The position numbers were made by a program, and so were the translations under genes. A stretch of 64,000 nt of DNA from positions 62,001 through 126,000 of the forward strand of contig JAUEDM010000005.1 of the NCBI GenBank assembly GCA_033439685.1, in the 5' to 3' direction. Numbering within the stretch: position 1 is the first letter of the stretch; each line of letters starts with the position of its first letter. Under the pieces are notes generated by a model, which was not told the origin of the DNA, ran no database searches, and saw nothing but the letters and a program-made list of their open reading frames with translations. This stretch comes from Apodospora peruviana. Lineage: Eukaryota > Ascomycota > Sordariomycetes > Sordariales > Lasiosphaeriaceae. Positions 45,472-58,110 of the stretch are shown in pieces.

Positions 45472-46810
45472 TCAAAGACACTGCGAGTAATAGTCGTTCT
45501 GGAACTTGCATGTCGTCCCTGCCGCACACGCTTTGCAGCCGTTGAAGTTCTTGCCGGCACACTGTGAGTACTTGGCAGCTGCGCAAGCGCCGGGCTGGTT
45601 GGGCTGAGGCTGCTGTGGTGGCTGAGGATTCTGCGGCGGCTGCGGTTGTTGTCCTTGTTGCCCTATCGAGCACAATCCGTTAGCGGACGTCGATCATCGA
45701 TATTGAAAAGAACAGAAACAGAAATAACAAGCCGAATGAAGGAGATGGGAGCGAATTCGTACCGCCGGTGATCAAGACGGGCTGTCCGAGTCGCGTGGTC
45801 TCGTCGATGCTGCACACATTCACGCACTTGCCCGTCTTGATGTTGCCCGGGTCCGTGTTGTTATACACCATCTCAATCCACTGGACTTGCATGTACGCCT
45901 CCTTGCCGGGTGGCATAACGCCCGACCACGACCCGCCGTCGCTCCATGTGTTGAACATGACCATAGCCGGGTCTCGCGGCGCCTGGAACGTGATGGTACT
46001 GTGCAGTTGCCCGTTGACGAACCAGCTCGTGCTTCCCGGCGTCCAGTCCATGCGGTAGGTCGCCCAGTCGCTCCAGCGGCGTCCGCCGGGTAGAGTGACA
46101 TTTCGCGTGGCGTCGGGGATGTCGCTGGTGCTGTTCCACGATGGTTGGTTGGTGTATTGCACGTAGTTGGGCGGGTCGCGCGTGCGGATCTCGAGGTCGG
46201 CCTCCTGGACGAGCTGGATCTCCTTCGGCATCGGCGGTGGCCTGTACGTGAACATGGCTGTGACCGCTCCGCTGTCGCCCTTGGTGCGCGCAAACATGCG
46301 GATCGAGAGGAACTGGTACCCCTGGGACGCAGACTCGATCTCGGCGGCGCTCTGGAAGTCGCTGTGACGCACCGTCCTCATGGTCATGTGCGTCTGTCCG
46401 TTGGCACCCTGGTCGTTGTTGCGTTCTATGTAGATATTGTTGGGGCTGTTGACCATTTGCACGGTGGCATCGCTAAGATCCGTGTCGTTTGACCTCAACA
46501 AGTCTGTGTTATTCCAGTTCTGGATCGACCAAGTCTTTGTCCACGTTTGCTGGTTGAAGAATGAGCTCGTTGGTGGTGCCTCGGCGTTGGCGTCAAAGCT
46601 GCCAATCGGCTTTGTGACGTTGACATACTGGTATAGAGACCGAAAGTCAAAGAACTGGTGATGGGCAAAGTAGTTTGACGTCGTCGCATTTGTCCGGTAG
46701 CAGCCGCAGTTCGAGTCCGTCGTCAGCGGGTAGGCCCCGAGGGCGACATCAACTAGGAGCACTGCTGCTACCAGCAGCGAGAGACGCCGTGAAGATGAGC
46801 CAGACGACAT
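45472..46810 (-). CDS. Secreted GH16 glucanase-like enzyme with CBM1
   Basis: Two exons (45763-46810, 45472-45662; intron 100 nt) encode 412 residues. A signal peptide (about 1-26) precedes a GH16 jelly-roll domain, with the catalytic motif EADLE at 203-207 (nucleophile E203, assisting D205, acid/base E207). A Gln/Pro-rich linker follows, and then a C-terminal fungal cellulose-binding module ([24 protein letters not shown]) with the usual four Cys. The linker-CBM part sits entirely on exon 2. GH16 members act on beta-1,3 or mixed-linkage glucans, and the CBM1 points to plant wall as target. The start was placed at the ATG opening the signal peptide although the frame is open further upstream. 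Confidence 0.9.
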
Positions 46811-48846
46811 GGCTCTTGCTGAGACTTCCTTCCAGTCGAGGTTGTCTGTTGTAGTTCCCGATGGTGCAAGACAACGCGGAACGTTGTTTGAGCAGGTGAA
46901 GAACTTCTCGTTGGGTAGTGCCCTTGTCTGACCCTTCACGATGATGTGTGCAAAGCTTACAGTGAGTAGGGATGTCGTCGTAGGCGAACGGTCTTGGCGC
47001 TGCTGTTTCCCGTGGGCACTGGGGTAATTATATCGTCTGTCATGCACTCTGCACGGGGAAGCAAAGAAATGAAAGGGGTCAAGAGAGAAATACGGGATGG
47101 AATGTGGTGGAGAAAATATCATCAAGCTTTTGATTCTTCCCAGGCGGCAGCCGGGGATGTGCTGCAAACCACGCACTCGCCATTGCGTGCCACTTGCCAC
47201 TGCCAATTTGGCCAAACCGAGCTATATGAAGGGCGCAAATTCTCCGTCCAACTTCGTAATTAGCAGGAGAATGGCGTTAATAGGTATATCAGCGTGATTA
47301 ACGAGTCGCCCGTCGTCCCCAGTGGCCGCGCCCGCCACAGGGGTTGAACCGGCAAAAGACGATATAGAGAATTGCTCATGGAGCGGGCCCTCCGCCGTAA
47401 TCTTCGGCAGTCAACTGGTGGCGTGCGCTGAACTGGCTTGGACGTCTCTGGTTCGCCCGGAAGTTCTGGAAACGCTGGTATTCGTGACCTGGGGTGCTCG
47501 CAAGCACCCAGAGTTTATATTTACCCGCAGGATATATCACGATCGATATCGACTGGGGTGCATAATTAGCGGGGAAGCGAGCAAGCCCTTGAAAGTTGAA
47601 ACAAACAAGGAAGATGGAGAAAGCCGCGCAAGGTCCAGATTGAATAGAGCGATCCGACTGATGATCGAGAACGCATGACACCCAAAGAGGATTCCTCTGT
47701 GGACGGCTTACCTGTCCCCATCTCCACCTCTCTCCCGGCGCGGCAATGCAAGCCATGAAATCAGCACGAACCAGGCCCGGATCTTGCCCACGGCAAACCT
47801 GTCTGCCGAAACTGAAGCTGGAAGCTTCGTCCAGGTTTTAGAATTGATCGACAGGAGGGAAAAGAACAGTCTGGACCTCGACGCTCGTGCTTGCTGGTAG
47901 TATTGCTTGACTAGTTGTGGTTTATATAGTGGGACCTCGACAGGACCATTGATGCCCAACTCGGCATATCTAGCTGCTGAGTCTCTGGTGATGCGTCCAT
48001 ATCCAGTGTCGAGGTGGGCTGGAAAATCCGGCCTCTAGCTCTGGGGTTCCAAACCAAGTTGATTATGTCGCTGGGAGATGGCCCCGAAGAGATCGGTAGT
48101 ATAGAATAGCACTGAAAAGGAAACCTGTGTTTCTGTAATATGGCGAGACCCAACAGGTAAGGGCTCTCGTCATTCACGAGGATGCAGCGTTCAATTCAGT
48201 GTGATCGTGCCGGGAGGGCACGTTACTCGACGATTTAGTTGAAGAGTGCCAAGCGTGACAACCGGCCTTTACACATACAAGACCCATATGAAGCTAACGT
48301 GTCTTGCAGGCACAAAATGCGGGGAGGGTGTGAACTCACATATAAGCGACGTAGCACAGCCGCCAGTAGATGACCTAAGAGGGCTCGGGCAGCGGAGATC
48401 GGTGCGTCTGCCGAGCCTGTTTTTCCATGGCATTCGACTTGTTTGGGAACCACACACACCGTTGCCGACCGGAGTCTGTGCCCCTGTGCCTGCAGGTAGT
48501 TGACCGGCTGTGACCCGCCCGCCGCCCGATGAAACATCGAAATGCCTCGTCAGTTGTAAGGTCTAGAAGCGTGAGTCCATGCTGTGATTCTCGGCCAGGG
48601 TAGTGAGGCCCGCTTGATGAATCTCCGGCTAGTACCGGATCGGCAGTGGCGATAGAATCAAAGGACCTCGTTCCATAAAGTGCGATGATGCCCCTGGCAG
48701 TGATACAAATGGGGAGAAGGACAATACCCGTGAATTGCGCTCGTCTCCCCCCTCCACAAGACAACCACGGAAGATATTGATTACAACCATGTACATCACA
48801 AAACAGATCCTCGCCATGTATCCAACCATGATGCTTTGCTAATCTC
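46811..48846. other. Non-coding stretch
   Basis: This is 2 kb upstream of the GH16 gene. The frame upstream of its start lacks a plausible protein. Other frames (47322-47678 plus, 47708-48177 minus, 48235-48537 minus) are short and unsupported. Confidence 0.5.
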
Positions 48847-50840
48847 TCAAAACAGGTACTCGTCCCATCGATCCTCATGATAGGCATAGAATAAGTCATC
48901 CATGTTATGGCCGTGGTCCTCGCCCAGGGCTTGGAGGAAGTCGTCAAAGGTAGCAGGACGCCTGGCATCCCTCTCGGGATCGGACTCCTCATCCCCGGAG
49001 AAGTAGTATTCCGATGCCTCGTCCTCCTCTTCGAGCTCCAATTCGTCTTCTTCCTCGACGGCTTCGTACTCAGCGTCGTCTTCACCGTCGTCATCTTCGA
49101 AGTCCTCCTCCTCCACTGGTTCCACTTCGTCTTCATCCTGGTAGCAAGGTAGGAGATCAAATGTCTTGAACATGATGCCTACTCTCGCACAGATCTGCCT
49201 GGCCTCCTCAACCTCCCGTTCGAAGCGCCTGTGGAACCGACTTTTTGCGGGCCACGAGTGTATGGCCAGAGATATAGAGGATAGTCTCGGCGACGAAGTC
49301 AAGCAGAGGCACTTTACACCGTAGAGTATCATGTCCAGGTTGGCAAGATAGCTCTGCTTCCAGTCCTTGGCCGTTCCCCACTCGCAGACCATTATGAAAT
49401 GTTTGAGCGAGGCCGGAAGGAGCTGACACAACCTCTCGCCGTCGTCTTCTTCTAGTATCCCAAGTGTGCCAAAAACACCCCTGTAGTCGAGAGTCAGACT
49501 TTCCAGGCGGGTAAGCTCAGGTATGCAGGTGAGCCGATGGTTCTCGGGCTTTCGCGGTCGCTCTGACCCGCGCGTGAGGTAATGGCCCTCTGAAAGTGCC
49601 ACCAGCTCAAGAGTCCTCAAGGACCCTGCGAGACCAATGAGAGCCTCGTTCAGTGTCTTTCCTTCCGGGAGGCGATCCCTGTCCTCATCCGTCGAACTGG
49701 CCTCAAAATGCACAAGTAAGCTCTCGAGGTTGACGCAGGCCAGACAGAAAGCGACGAGTCTCGGTTCGTGAATATGGCTACCGTACAGTCGGAGGTTTTT
49801 GATATGGGGCAATGGTGGAAGGGTGACGTCATCGAGGAAGACATTGTTGGCTGATGAGCAGCATACTTCAAGGGTCTTGAGATTTTTCATATCTGGCAGA
49901 CAAGCAACGGCGTAGTCGGTCAACATGCGGGAGAAGGTGACGTCGCGATCACCATCCTCTCTGTGGCAATAAATGCGCAACGAGGTCAAGTTGCGCAGGA
50001 TGTCAGGCGGAAAGCAACGCGATACTGGAAGGTCACTCAGACTGTGTGATTCCGGATCTGTCAGATACTCGAGAACAGTATGGCGATAGATAGTTAAAAA
50101 CAGATCTGTGGGGGTGAAGGGATCCGGCTCAGGGTCAGGATGTTCGTGGTCGGGAAAGGCGATGTGAAGGTCACGAAGGCTGGACGCTCCCCGGACAATG
50201 GATCTGAAGAGTTCGACGCCAATGTCAATGTCGAGTGTGGGGCCGGACCATCTCACTGTAGCGCGTTAATAGAGGGTCGTCGGCCATGAATACCAGGTGG
50301 ATTCGTACCTCCGGTCCGCCATTCCCACTCCTGTAACAAACGAGTCACAGTCACAACGCCGGTAATATTCACCAGGCAGCTGATGTTGCGGATCCACGAA
50401 CAGATCTCTGGCCGCAATTTCATGCGCTGGAAGAGTGTGATCAAGGATTTCTCATCCCTGATAACAATGGTGTGGTAGAGTAACGGCTTGGCAACGGAAG
50501 CCATACGCTGAGAGGTCTGGGCAAAGTTCAGCAAGTTGGTGTGGCCAACAAGCCAGTCCGCCCATTGGTGGTCGGCATCGCGGAACTCCCAGGTGCCCGT
50601 TGGCCGGAGCGCGAACCGGGTCGTCAAAGGCGGACTCGGAACCAGGTATTCGGCAATTGGGTATAAGAGTTCGGATGGAAGGTCTTGCAGTGACGTATGC
50701 ATAGCCCGAGAGGAGGGCTTTGACACCGTCAGCGATGTTGATGCCGATGCTGATGCCAATGCTGAGACCTGTGGGGCCGGGATTGAAGCTGAGGCCGGGA
50801 CCCGTGAGAGGAGGCCGTTGGCAGCAACTGACGAGGCCAT
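48847..50840 (-). CDS. F-box / leucine-rich-repeat-like protein
   Basis: Two exons (50309-50840, 48847-50255; intron 53 nt with a CTATTAAC branch site) encode 646 residues. An Ala/Ser-rich leader is followed by an F-box-like block, LQDLPSELLYPIAEYLVP (about 52-69). Next come degenerate leucine-rich repeats (LRNLTSLRIYC, MKNLKTLEVCC, LPHIKNLRLYGSHI, LTRLESLTLDYRG). The last 110 residues are strongly acidic (EEEDFEDDDGEDD and similar). The intron was placed because the two long frames join exactly at its consensus sites. Such proteins recruit substrates to SCF ubiquitin ligases. The target is unknown. Confidence 0.82.
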
Positions 50841-52366
50841 TCAGGCACAGTTAAACTGAATATGCTGCCCGAGTCTTGGACCGAGGTAGTTGTATGTGAC
50901 GGAAGGGTGCGAGCGCGCGCGGCGCAGGAAAAGGATGTGACTCAGCGACACGAGTGGAAGCGGGCGGGCGGTGAGGGGATGGGGAAAAACCAGTGCCGTA
51001 GGTCGATCACCAAAGGCCGATTCGAGGCAATGCTCCACGCGTTGCTGGCAGCAGCACTTGGGATATACTAGTACTCTTGAAGACAGTCTTTTGATGTTCC
51101 GGGTTCAAGTCAAGGTCAAGCTTTGTAAGGCCGTCCCGGGAGCAGGCAAGCGCAATGCGCCGCGTGCAGCCAAGCTTGTGTGGTTCGTGCAGGGCTGGGC
51201 AAGGGCAAGGGCGGCTGTCGGAGCCGCATGGGCCAGCGATCCCGTCAGACGGGACGCCGGGGATGAAAGCCACAACTCCTCCGGGCTACCAGAATAGGTG
51301 TTGCTTGGCAGGATACATACCCCACTGGAAACGAGAAAAGCTCACCGCCAACAAGCACCGAGAGGAGAGGCATACGTGTAGCGCATGCTGAGATGACCCG
51401 GCGCAAGGGCCAATCGGCAGAAATAAAGATGTGGTCCAGGCGTCTTTTGACAGGAAAAAGGGCATCGGCAACTTCCGATCTCGGCACAAAACGGACAAGT
51501 AAGCCAGCGAAAAGGCAGGTGCGAAGGCATGCCGGGGAGCCGGCTAATTTTGTTTGTTTCTTCAGTGGCTCTCGATGGTTCCAGGCTCCAGCACGGCTCG
51601 CAAAAGTCGACGATTCGGGAAGCTGCTTAAGCAGAGTTTTTCACCGCAATGAGAAGCTGCCAATCCAAACCCAAGGACACGTTACAGCCCTGCGATATTC
51701 CCTGCGATTTCCCTGCTCAGTCAACGGAGTTCGCCAAGAACAGAAGCTGCTTTGGGGGTTCTTCTTGGTTCGTGCAATGCCGCAATCTGCTTTTTGCGGG
51801 GTGACACACCAATTGCACCCCTCCAGATCTCGGACCCGTCAGACCTTGGTTCCATGACCTCAACTGCCAGCGGCTTGGATGCAGTTCAGCAGCATTGCAG
51901 CAACACAACACCAGGTCAGCAGTCCATGTGCCGATGCAGGTATTCCGCCCATCTCTTCCGACTCCCGCTCGCACTTCCATGATGGGCTCAGCAAGCCCAC
52001 TGCCCAGCAGGCCAAGCACGGGAGGTCCCATCGGCTCCCGGGGCTGGCGGATCTCGATTCGATCGAGACCTTCCAATCTGGTCCCGGCGTCAAATACGGG
52101 AACAGACCGGGCAAGACGTCTCGCCGGATTCCCGCCGCGCTTACCCGGTCAGGCCCGTGCATTACGCAACTGGAACCCTGCATCCGAATTCCTTCAAATA
52201 GTGTCTACTTGGCGATGATGGTTCGATGGTGGATCTTCAGTGGGTCATAACACAATTGGGATGCTGAGGAGCAAACAGATTGAATTACGGTCGAACCGCA
52301 TTCAGATTGGAACAGGCATCCATTCTCTGACCGACGTCTCGACGCAAGCAACGTCGCTCGTTTCCG
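50841..52366. other. Non-coding stretch
   Basis: This is 1.5 kb upstream of the F-box gene. Many overlapping frames exist because the region is GC-rich, but none shows domain content or codes consistently across a plausible splice. Confidence 0.5.
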
Positions 52367-52875
52367 CTATCTGCTAGTCCTCCGCCGTCCATTCGCCTCA
52401 ATAAAGCACTGGGCGCTCTTTTCCGGCTTCCATGCGACCTTCACCGTCCAGTCCTGAGTCCACTCATCAACTTCCTGCTCGCGCGCGTTCCTCAGGACCC
52501 AGAGCCACAAATCTCCCATTCGCATAAACCGCTCCTTCGCCATTGTCGATGTCCCTTGCTCGGGCAACGCACTGTCGTTGATGAGGATGCGGCTTCCCTT
52601 GCGGAGTACCGGCACCAATGCCTCGAGGATCCTGACACAGTACGTGTCAGAGAAGCAGTGGAAGACCAGGCGGAGGAAGTAGGCATCAGCCACTTCGGTT
52701 TGCGGGCTAAAGATGTCGTGTGCTGTCAGTTGACGCGATCGGCCAGCTCAGGCGGCACCTTTGCGATGGACTCTGGCGTGCGCATCCCTGTCTTGTCCTT
52801 TACGATGAAGCTGAGCTGAGGAACTCTCTGACAACAGCCATGGCTATTGTAGGCTTGGTTTCCACCGATCTTCAT
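52367..52875 (-). pseudogene. 3' relic of O-methyltransferase gene
   Basis: The minus strand reads AYFLRLVFHCFSDTYCVRIL, VPVLRKGSRILINDSALPE and VKVAWKPEKSAQCF. This is the C-terminal third of a class I plant/fungal-type O-methyltransferase. Upstream, PQLSFIVKDKTG and VPPELADRVN belong to the same family but lie in another frame, with a stop at the shift near 52730. The SAM-binding glycine motif further upstream is degraded and no N-terminal half is found. Intact relatives are about 400 residues and methylate phenolic or indolic metabolites. It lies head to head with another broken gene. Confidence 0.65.
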
Positions 52876-53740
52876 GTGAATCGTCAGCCACGCCAACCCG
52901 TCCGAGTTTCTCACCAAGGCCCGGGCCGACCTCGACCGCTACGGCGGTTCGGTCCGTGCGGAGACGGGCACCATAGGCAAGACCCTCAAACAGCGCGACG
53001 AGGACGGCTTGTTCGAGGCCGTCACCTCTGAGGGCAGACAATGTAGTCAGAAAAGGTCATCCTCGCCCCGGGGGTGAAGGACGTCTTTCCTGATGACATC
53101 CCGGGTTATGAGGATTGTTGAGTCTCGGGCATGTGAGTACCTACCTTACGTACCTTAGCTACTAAACCTAATCATTGCTCATTGTACTAAAATTATTAAA
53201 CCGTAGCTTCCACTACCTTATTGCCACGGGTGGGAAGAAAAGGGCGTGCCCTCGGCCAGCATGCTCGCGTAGGGCGATGTGTCCAACGTGGTCGTGGCGC
53301 TGCACTTTGCGCGGCGCGGCGGCGGACCCTCCGCATGGTGACCGACACCGTCACGCTCTACACCAACGGCAACGAGACCTTGGCCACGGATTTGACCGCC
53401 GCTCTGGGTGCCGCTCCCGCGCCCATGACGGTCGATTCCCACAAGATCGCCAGCCTTGTCAAGGCCCCTGAGTGGGCACGGTCACGGTGCACTTCGCCGA
53501 CGGGACCTCCAAGACCGAAGGGTTCCTGGCCCATAAGCCATCGACTAAGTCGAGGGGGGACTTGGCGAGCCGGCTCGCGCTAAGGCTCACTCCCGGGGGC
53601 ACGATTGCGGTCTCGCTGCCCTTCAACCGGACGATCGTGAAGGGTGTGTTCGCAGACTGTGCAAACCCCATGCAGACGGTGAATGCCGCGCTGCACTCGG
53701 GGACTTGCACGGGGAGAGGGCTTCAAATCTGCAAGCAACG
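52876..53740 (+). pseudogene. Broken GliT-like thioredoxin-reductase-fold gene
   Basis: Pieces of a small FAD/NAD(P)-dependent disulfide oxidoreductase appear in order but in several frames. HANPSEFLTKARADLDRYGG comes first, then VFPDDIPGYE, HGWEEKGVPSASMLA, VTDTVTLYTNGNETLATDL, GTVTVHFADGTSKTEGFL and KGVFADCANPMQTVNAALHS. The N-terminal FAD fingerprint is missing. Stops and frameshifts occur throughout, and the redox-active Cys pair region around 53210 is damaged. The family includes dithiol oxidases of fungal metabolite clusters. This copy cannot make a working protein. With the neighbouring O-methyltransferase relic it suggests a dead biosynthetic cluster. Confidence 0.65.
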
Positions 53741-54455
53741 TGAAGAACCCCATCCAATTTGGGTTGATTCGGCATCCCAGGTTGCAGCTATCGGCTGGTG
53801 GGTTGCTCGAGGACTTTCTGACCAGTTAACCGTAGCTCAATTGCAGGTTGCCTGGCGCCACGATTCTCCAGATGCCAAACTGGCATATGTAAAATAGGTG
53901 CTATGACTCGGGCGCTCAGCGCGCCCGGCCACGCGGCCTCTTAGATGCTGCCTTGCAGGTGGGCGTTTCTGTGCTGGTTACGGAAATGCGGGTATCGATT
54001 GGAAATCTATATATCTAATGGAATGTGATATGAGCACCGGAGCTTCCTTACCGTCGAAACCTCCCAGCTTGCAGCCAGTCACAGCACGCACGGCCTGCGT
54101 TTGGACTTTAGTGGTGGTGGCGGGCTGTCCCGCTACTGATTTTGGCGCTGCAATCAGAACAAGGAGTTGACCAATGATGAAACCAATGATGAATGAAGGG
54201 AGATGCCTCGACCACGGTTGAGAGGGCTCTTCAACGCCATGGCGGATGTACTGCAACCACACGCAGCCAGCATGTCTAGGCTCTGCGCAGCCTCGTCCCA
54301 TCACTACGGTGTCGAGGTCGACGAGCAGGACACGTTGACAACCAGTCAGATATAAAATTCCCACGGCCCGAAGCGATGTTAGGAGCCTGACGATAAAGTG
54401 CCATCTTTCAATTTGTTTTCCTGGCCATCTATTTGGGAGGCGCTTGGTGGTATAT
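53741..54455. other. Non-coding stretch
   Basis: This is the upstream region of the membrane-protein gene. A minus-strand frame (53978-54469) overlaps the start of that gene and is not supported. Confidence 0.5.
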
Positions 54456-56272
54456 ATGGCAAATTGCACGCTGTATATGAATGTGACGAACCTGGCCTTT
54501 ACGACCGAGTCGTATTGGTCAATTCAGAAGAACATCTCGGACCTGTGCCCTAACCACCCTTACCTCAAGCCGGACACCGCCACCCTGACGACAGAGGCAG
54601 CCAGGCACCTCGCGGGCCTGAGCAACGATGACTTCATCTCAATCTGGCAGTTCTGGACGTACCCAACAGATCTCATCCTGGTTCGATTTCAGGTATGTAA
54701 CTCACACTCCTGTCGCACCAGAGACAAGAGCTTATATATATCTGCTTGTAATTAGGCCTGGAAGCTGCCCCTGATTGCTCTGGTCGCTCTGTTCCCCCGA
54801 CCACCACACAGCAAGACCATCGGACTCCTTGCCCTCTTCAACCTCCTCGGCAACCCCATCAATACCATCGCGAGCTTGATACTCACTCTGGATTGCACCA
54901 GGCTGCTGGTGCAACGCTTTCGCCGGCAGAATGGTATGAGCTACAAGAGATGTCTTGAGTTGGTGCTGCTGGTCAGCACGCTCAGGTATGTCGGAGATGA
55001 GGAAGATGCGGCGGATGTTGAAGATACAGTTTGGGAAGATAAATCACTGGATACAAACAGGCCCATGGCCGTCAACACCGAACGCTGGACAACGCAGCAT
55101 GAATCTACCGCGCATGCTCTTGCCGCTGATCGCACGACCAGCTTCTTGCCCGTCTTAGTGACTCTCTCCACGCTACTAATCTCGATTTTCTTCGCGTATG
55201 GCAAGGTGGTGAGAGCGCCGTGGCGTCCCAGCGAGCCTTGGCATGTCGATATATACAGTATTGCTTTCAGCATGACTCTTCTCGCTTGGGTAAGTGATAA
55301 GCGAAACTCGGATGTGCCTCGGCCACCTTTTCCTGACTTTGTCTCGGGAGCAAAACAATGTTCTTGAAATTTCTAACTCCAAGTGCCATGGCGCAGGTTC
55401 CCGGTGTCCTTTTTGCTTGCACTATCGGTATGCCCCAGAGCGGTGCCAGCCCATGCCGTATCCTCCGCAACAGCGGCCTCCACCTGCCAAACCTGCCGCA
55501 GAAGAAGAACGAGATTCCCGGGATAATCATCAACTTACCTCCCAGCGCCGTCCCGTCCTGGCGGTACGACAGATGGCCATGGATGAAACACCCCCCCGAG
55601 ACAAGTTGGCGTCGCTGGCTCTGCCACGAAGTGACAGCCCTGGTCCTGGTGACGATCGGCGTGACCGGAGCGCTCGTGCAATCATACTTCGTCCCCCCCG
55701 GTGGCTTCCTAAGCTGTCGCCTAAAGGCCCAGCTCACAATATGCGTCACGTACATAATCTCGTACGTCTTCGGAATTCTTTTCGACACTTGGTGCCACTG
55801 GGACCGGCGGCTTCATTTTTGGCTCGTCATGAGCAAAGACGTCGTGTCGCTACTCATTGTCGCCACCATCGTGGCCATTACCGTCGCGGGAAGCCTCAAC
55901 ACCCCCATCTGCTGGGTATCCCGCGATAGAGACTGCATGGAGCTGCCCGAGGGGACGAAGGACGTGGTCTACGATAGACTTCGGTCATTTTATCCCATCA
56001 CCATGGGTTTGACCTTTGGACTTCTGTTGGTTGCCTCACTGGCCGTAGCTGGGTTTTTGTACGACGGGATGGCGGTTTATGTGCAGACGGACGACGACGA
56101 GACTCCATTTCAGTGGCTTCGGGAGGCGACTCAAGCGTTGTGTTCGGTTGTCGCGAGGAAGAAGAAGAAGAAGACAAGAGGCCGCCGACGCCGGAACGAG
56201 TGCGAGTTGGGATCGTCGCTTGAAATGCATGGTCCCATGGATATCACCGTTGAGATAGATGACTACCAATAA
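54456..56272 (+). CDS. Multi-pass membrane protein, family not recognised
   Basis: Three exons (54456-54692, 54756-55289, 55397-56272; introns 63 and 107 nt) encode 548 residues. The N-terminus has several N-glycosylation sequons (NCT, NVT, NIS) and no classical signal. At least six hydrophobic segments follow: around 80-95, 100-125, 220-240, 255-285, 350-370, 380-400 and 470-490. The cytosolic tail carries a KKKKKTRGRRRRN basic patch. The pattern resembles fungal-specific integral membrane proteins of unknown role. Both introns keep phase 0 and remove in-frame stops, which supports the model. The first exon is the least certain part. Confidence 0.72.
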
Positions 56273-56975
56273 AACAAACCCTACTGGTCCGCGCAAGTGG
56301 CGGAAGTCGTTTGAATCTGGCTCTTAATTTGATCATATAAGCTATTAGGATATCTCATTCCGGAACCACTGAGTTGCCGGCCCGTGTTGCGCTGTGTGGA
56401 AACACAGACAAATATGAACAGTAGTAGGTGCGAAACCTACTCAGCCCAATCTTTTAGAGGAGCAGTACCAGCACCATAGCTCACACTCGCTCACTGGATT
56501 AAACCTCGCCAAGACCCAGACAGACAAGCGTAGCACTCAACACAAGGCACCAACGTTTGAGACAGCTTTTTTTCTTGGAAGATCATCTTTTGGATCCCGG
56601 CTGGTTAAAGAAGACGATTCGTGTCCAATTACATCCGTATTGGCTTCTGTCTGCTTTGGTGTTGTCATTCGCCAAATTAGGAAAATCGGCGATGAAAATG
56701 TGGCTGAGTGTTATCGTGACTGTTTGCATGGTTGCATCTAGTCTTGCAGGGGCCTGAAATGTCCTATTGCCGCCTGCATGAGACACTCCAGCTGAGGAAA
56801 CAGGGAGCCTTCGCTCGAGGTAATGGGTTGATGCACGACCTCGGACATACGGCAAGTCAGACTTTTGTGAGGTTCTCATTACATATCTCAAACCTCCCCG
56901 ATATTAGTCGTATCATGACTAATAAATATACCCTTTTCAGACACCGGACAGAAACAAAGAAGCGGCAAAGCCTAT

Positions 56976-57106
56976 GTCCCCGTAGCTCAGTGGTTTTAGA
57001 GCGCCGGTAGCCTTGCATTACTAAAAAAAGCATTGATTTAACTTGACCTTAATGAGTGAAAAGTGCAACGATAACGAGGTCCGCGGTTCGAATTCGCGTG
57101 GGGACA
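56976..57106 (+). tRNA. Intron-containing tRNA-like gene, isotype unclear
   Basis: The acceptor GTCCCCG pairs with TGGGGAC (57099-57105), with A as discriminator. The A box TAGCTCAGTGGTT, D stem GCTC/GAGC and T arm CGCGG-TTCGAAT-TCGCG are all good. Between D arm and T arm lie about 80 nt instead of 17, so an intron of about 55-60 nt would have to sit in the anticodon loop. The anticodon stem pairs only with a mismatch (CGGTA/TAACG) and I cannot read the anticodon with confidence. A T-rich stretch downstream (T5 at 57114) fits pol III termination. It is a functional gene with an unusual intron or a tRNA relic. Confidence 0.6.
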
Positions 57107-57235
57107 CACATTACTTTTTGTTCTTTATCTTTTCCCATTTTCTTCTCCTTAGACCTAACGAGTAGCCAACACGAATTTGACCTACCTTGTACCATACCCT
57201 CAATCATAGCAGACTAAACAGACAGACATCCACCA

Positions 57236-58110
57236 CTAACAGGTCGGAAACTCCCCCTTATGGTGGCAGCAGTCCCTATGTTCGATATCAGTCTCTAAAA
57301 GAATATCCTTCTGGCCATACATCTCAGTCTGGGTCTGGAACGGCATGGTAATGATTCCACGTTAATAAGAGACTACTACACTTGGTAATGTACACACAAT
57401 TCCCACCTTGGAGCTCCTACTCTGAACTACTTACCCTCATCAACGAAGCATATACCTTCCCTCCACCTCCCTGAGCACCACATATATTCCCATTCTTCAT
57501 CTCGTCTCCCGGCTTGCATTGTTCCCCAGCTACAACAATGACCTGTCCATCGGCCTGAACTCTGTTTGTCATGTTGCTATACAGTTTTTAGCTAACCAGT
57601 TTCACAACATATCAAACAAAAGAAAGAGACCTAAACTCACCTGCTAAGATCCAAACAATCCCACTCCTGATAAAGCTCCAACAGCCCGACTTTGTCATAA
57701 TACTGAAACAGCGTCGCCGTCATATCTTCTTCCGTCGCAGCGCTTCCCTCGGAGTCGGGGGTAATCGCGTTCACGCAGTACCCCTCTGGATACAAACCGC
57801 GCCGATAACACAGCGCGTTGTATCCCGTCATCGGGTTGGACAGGCGGAAAATGATGGACCCGCCATCAGGGAGGGTGTAGTCGGTCTCCCAGGCCGAGAC
57901 GGTCCACAGCAAAGGGGACGCGGTGGTGGTTTGATTGCTAGAACTAATAGAACTGTTGCTCGCAGTACTATCCGGTCTAGAAAAAGGGGCGGGACAGCTG
58001 GATAGTGGTGAAGATGAAGTCGGCGATGCCTTACTCAGATGAGACAGAGTCATAAGGAGGAAGGAGAGGAGGAGAAAGGAACGATTTATTGGTAGCTGAA
58101 GGTAAAGCAT
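57236..58110 (-). CDS. Small secreted Cys-containing protein
   Basis: Three exons (57641-58110, 57435-57576, 57236-57334; introns 64 and 100 nt) give 236 residues. A hydrophobic N-terminal signal (about 1-29) and a Ser/Thr-rich linker precede a compact domain. Recognisable conserved-looking pieces are WETDYTLPDGGSIIFRLSNP, GYNALCYRRGLYPEGYCVN and a C-terminal RDCCHHKGEFPTC. There are eight Cys after the signal. The last two introns keep the frame and bring in the Cys-rich end. I do not know the family name. Secretion and disulfides make it an effector-like or cell-surface candidate; this is inference. Confidence 0.72.

Noticed and set aside
51393..52250. Frames of 107-154 codons between the F-box gene and the O-methyltransferase relic
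   Set aside because: Several overlapping frames on both strands in GC-rich DNA; none has domains or splice-supported extensions.
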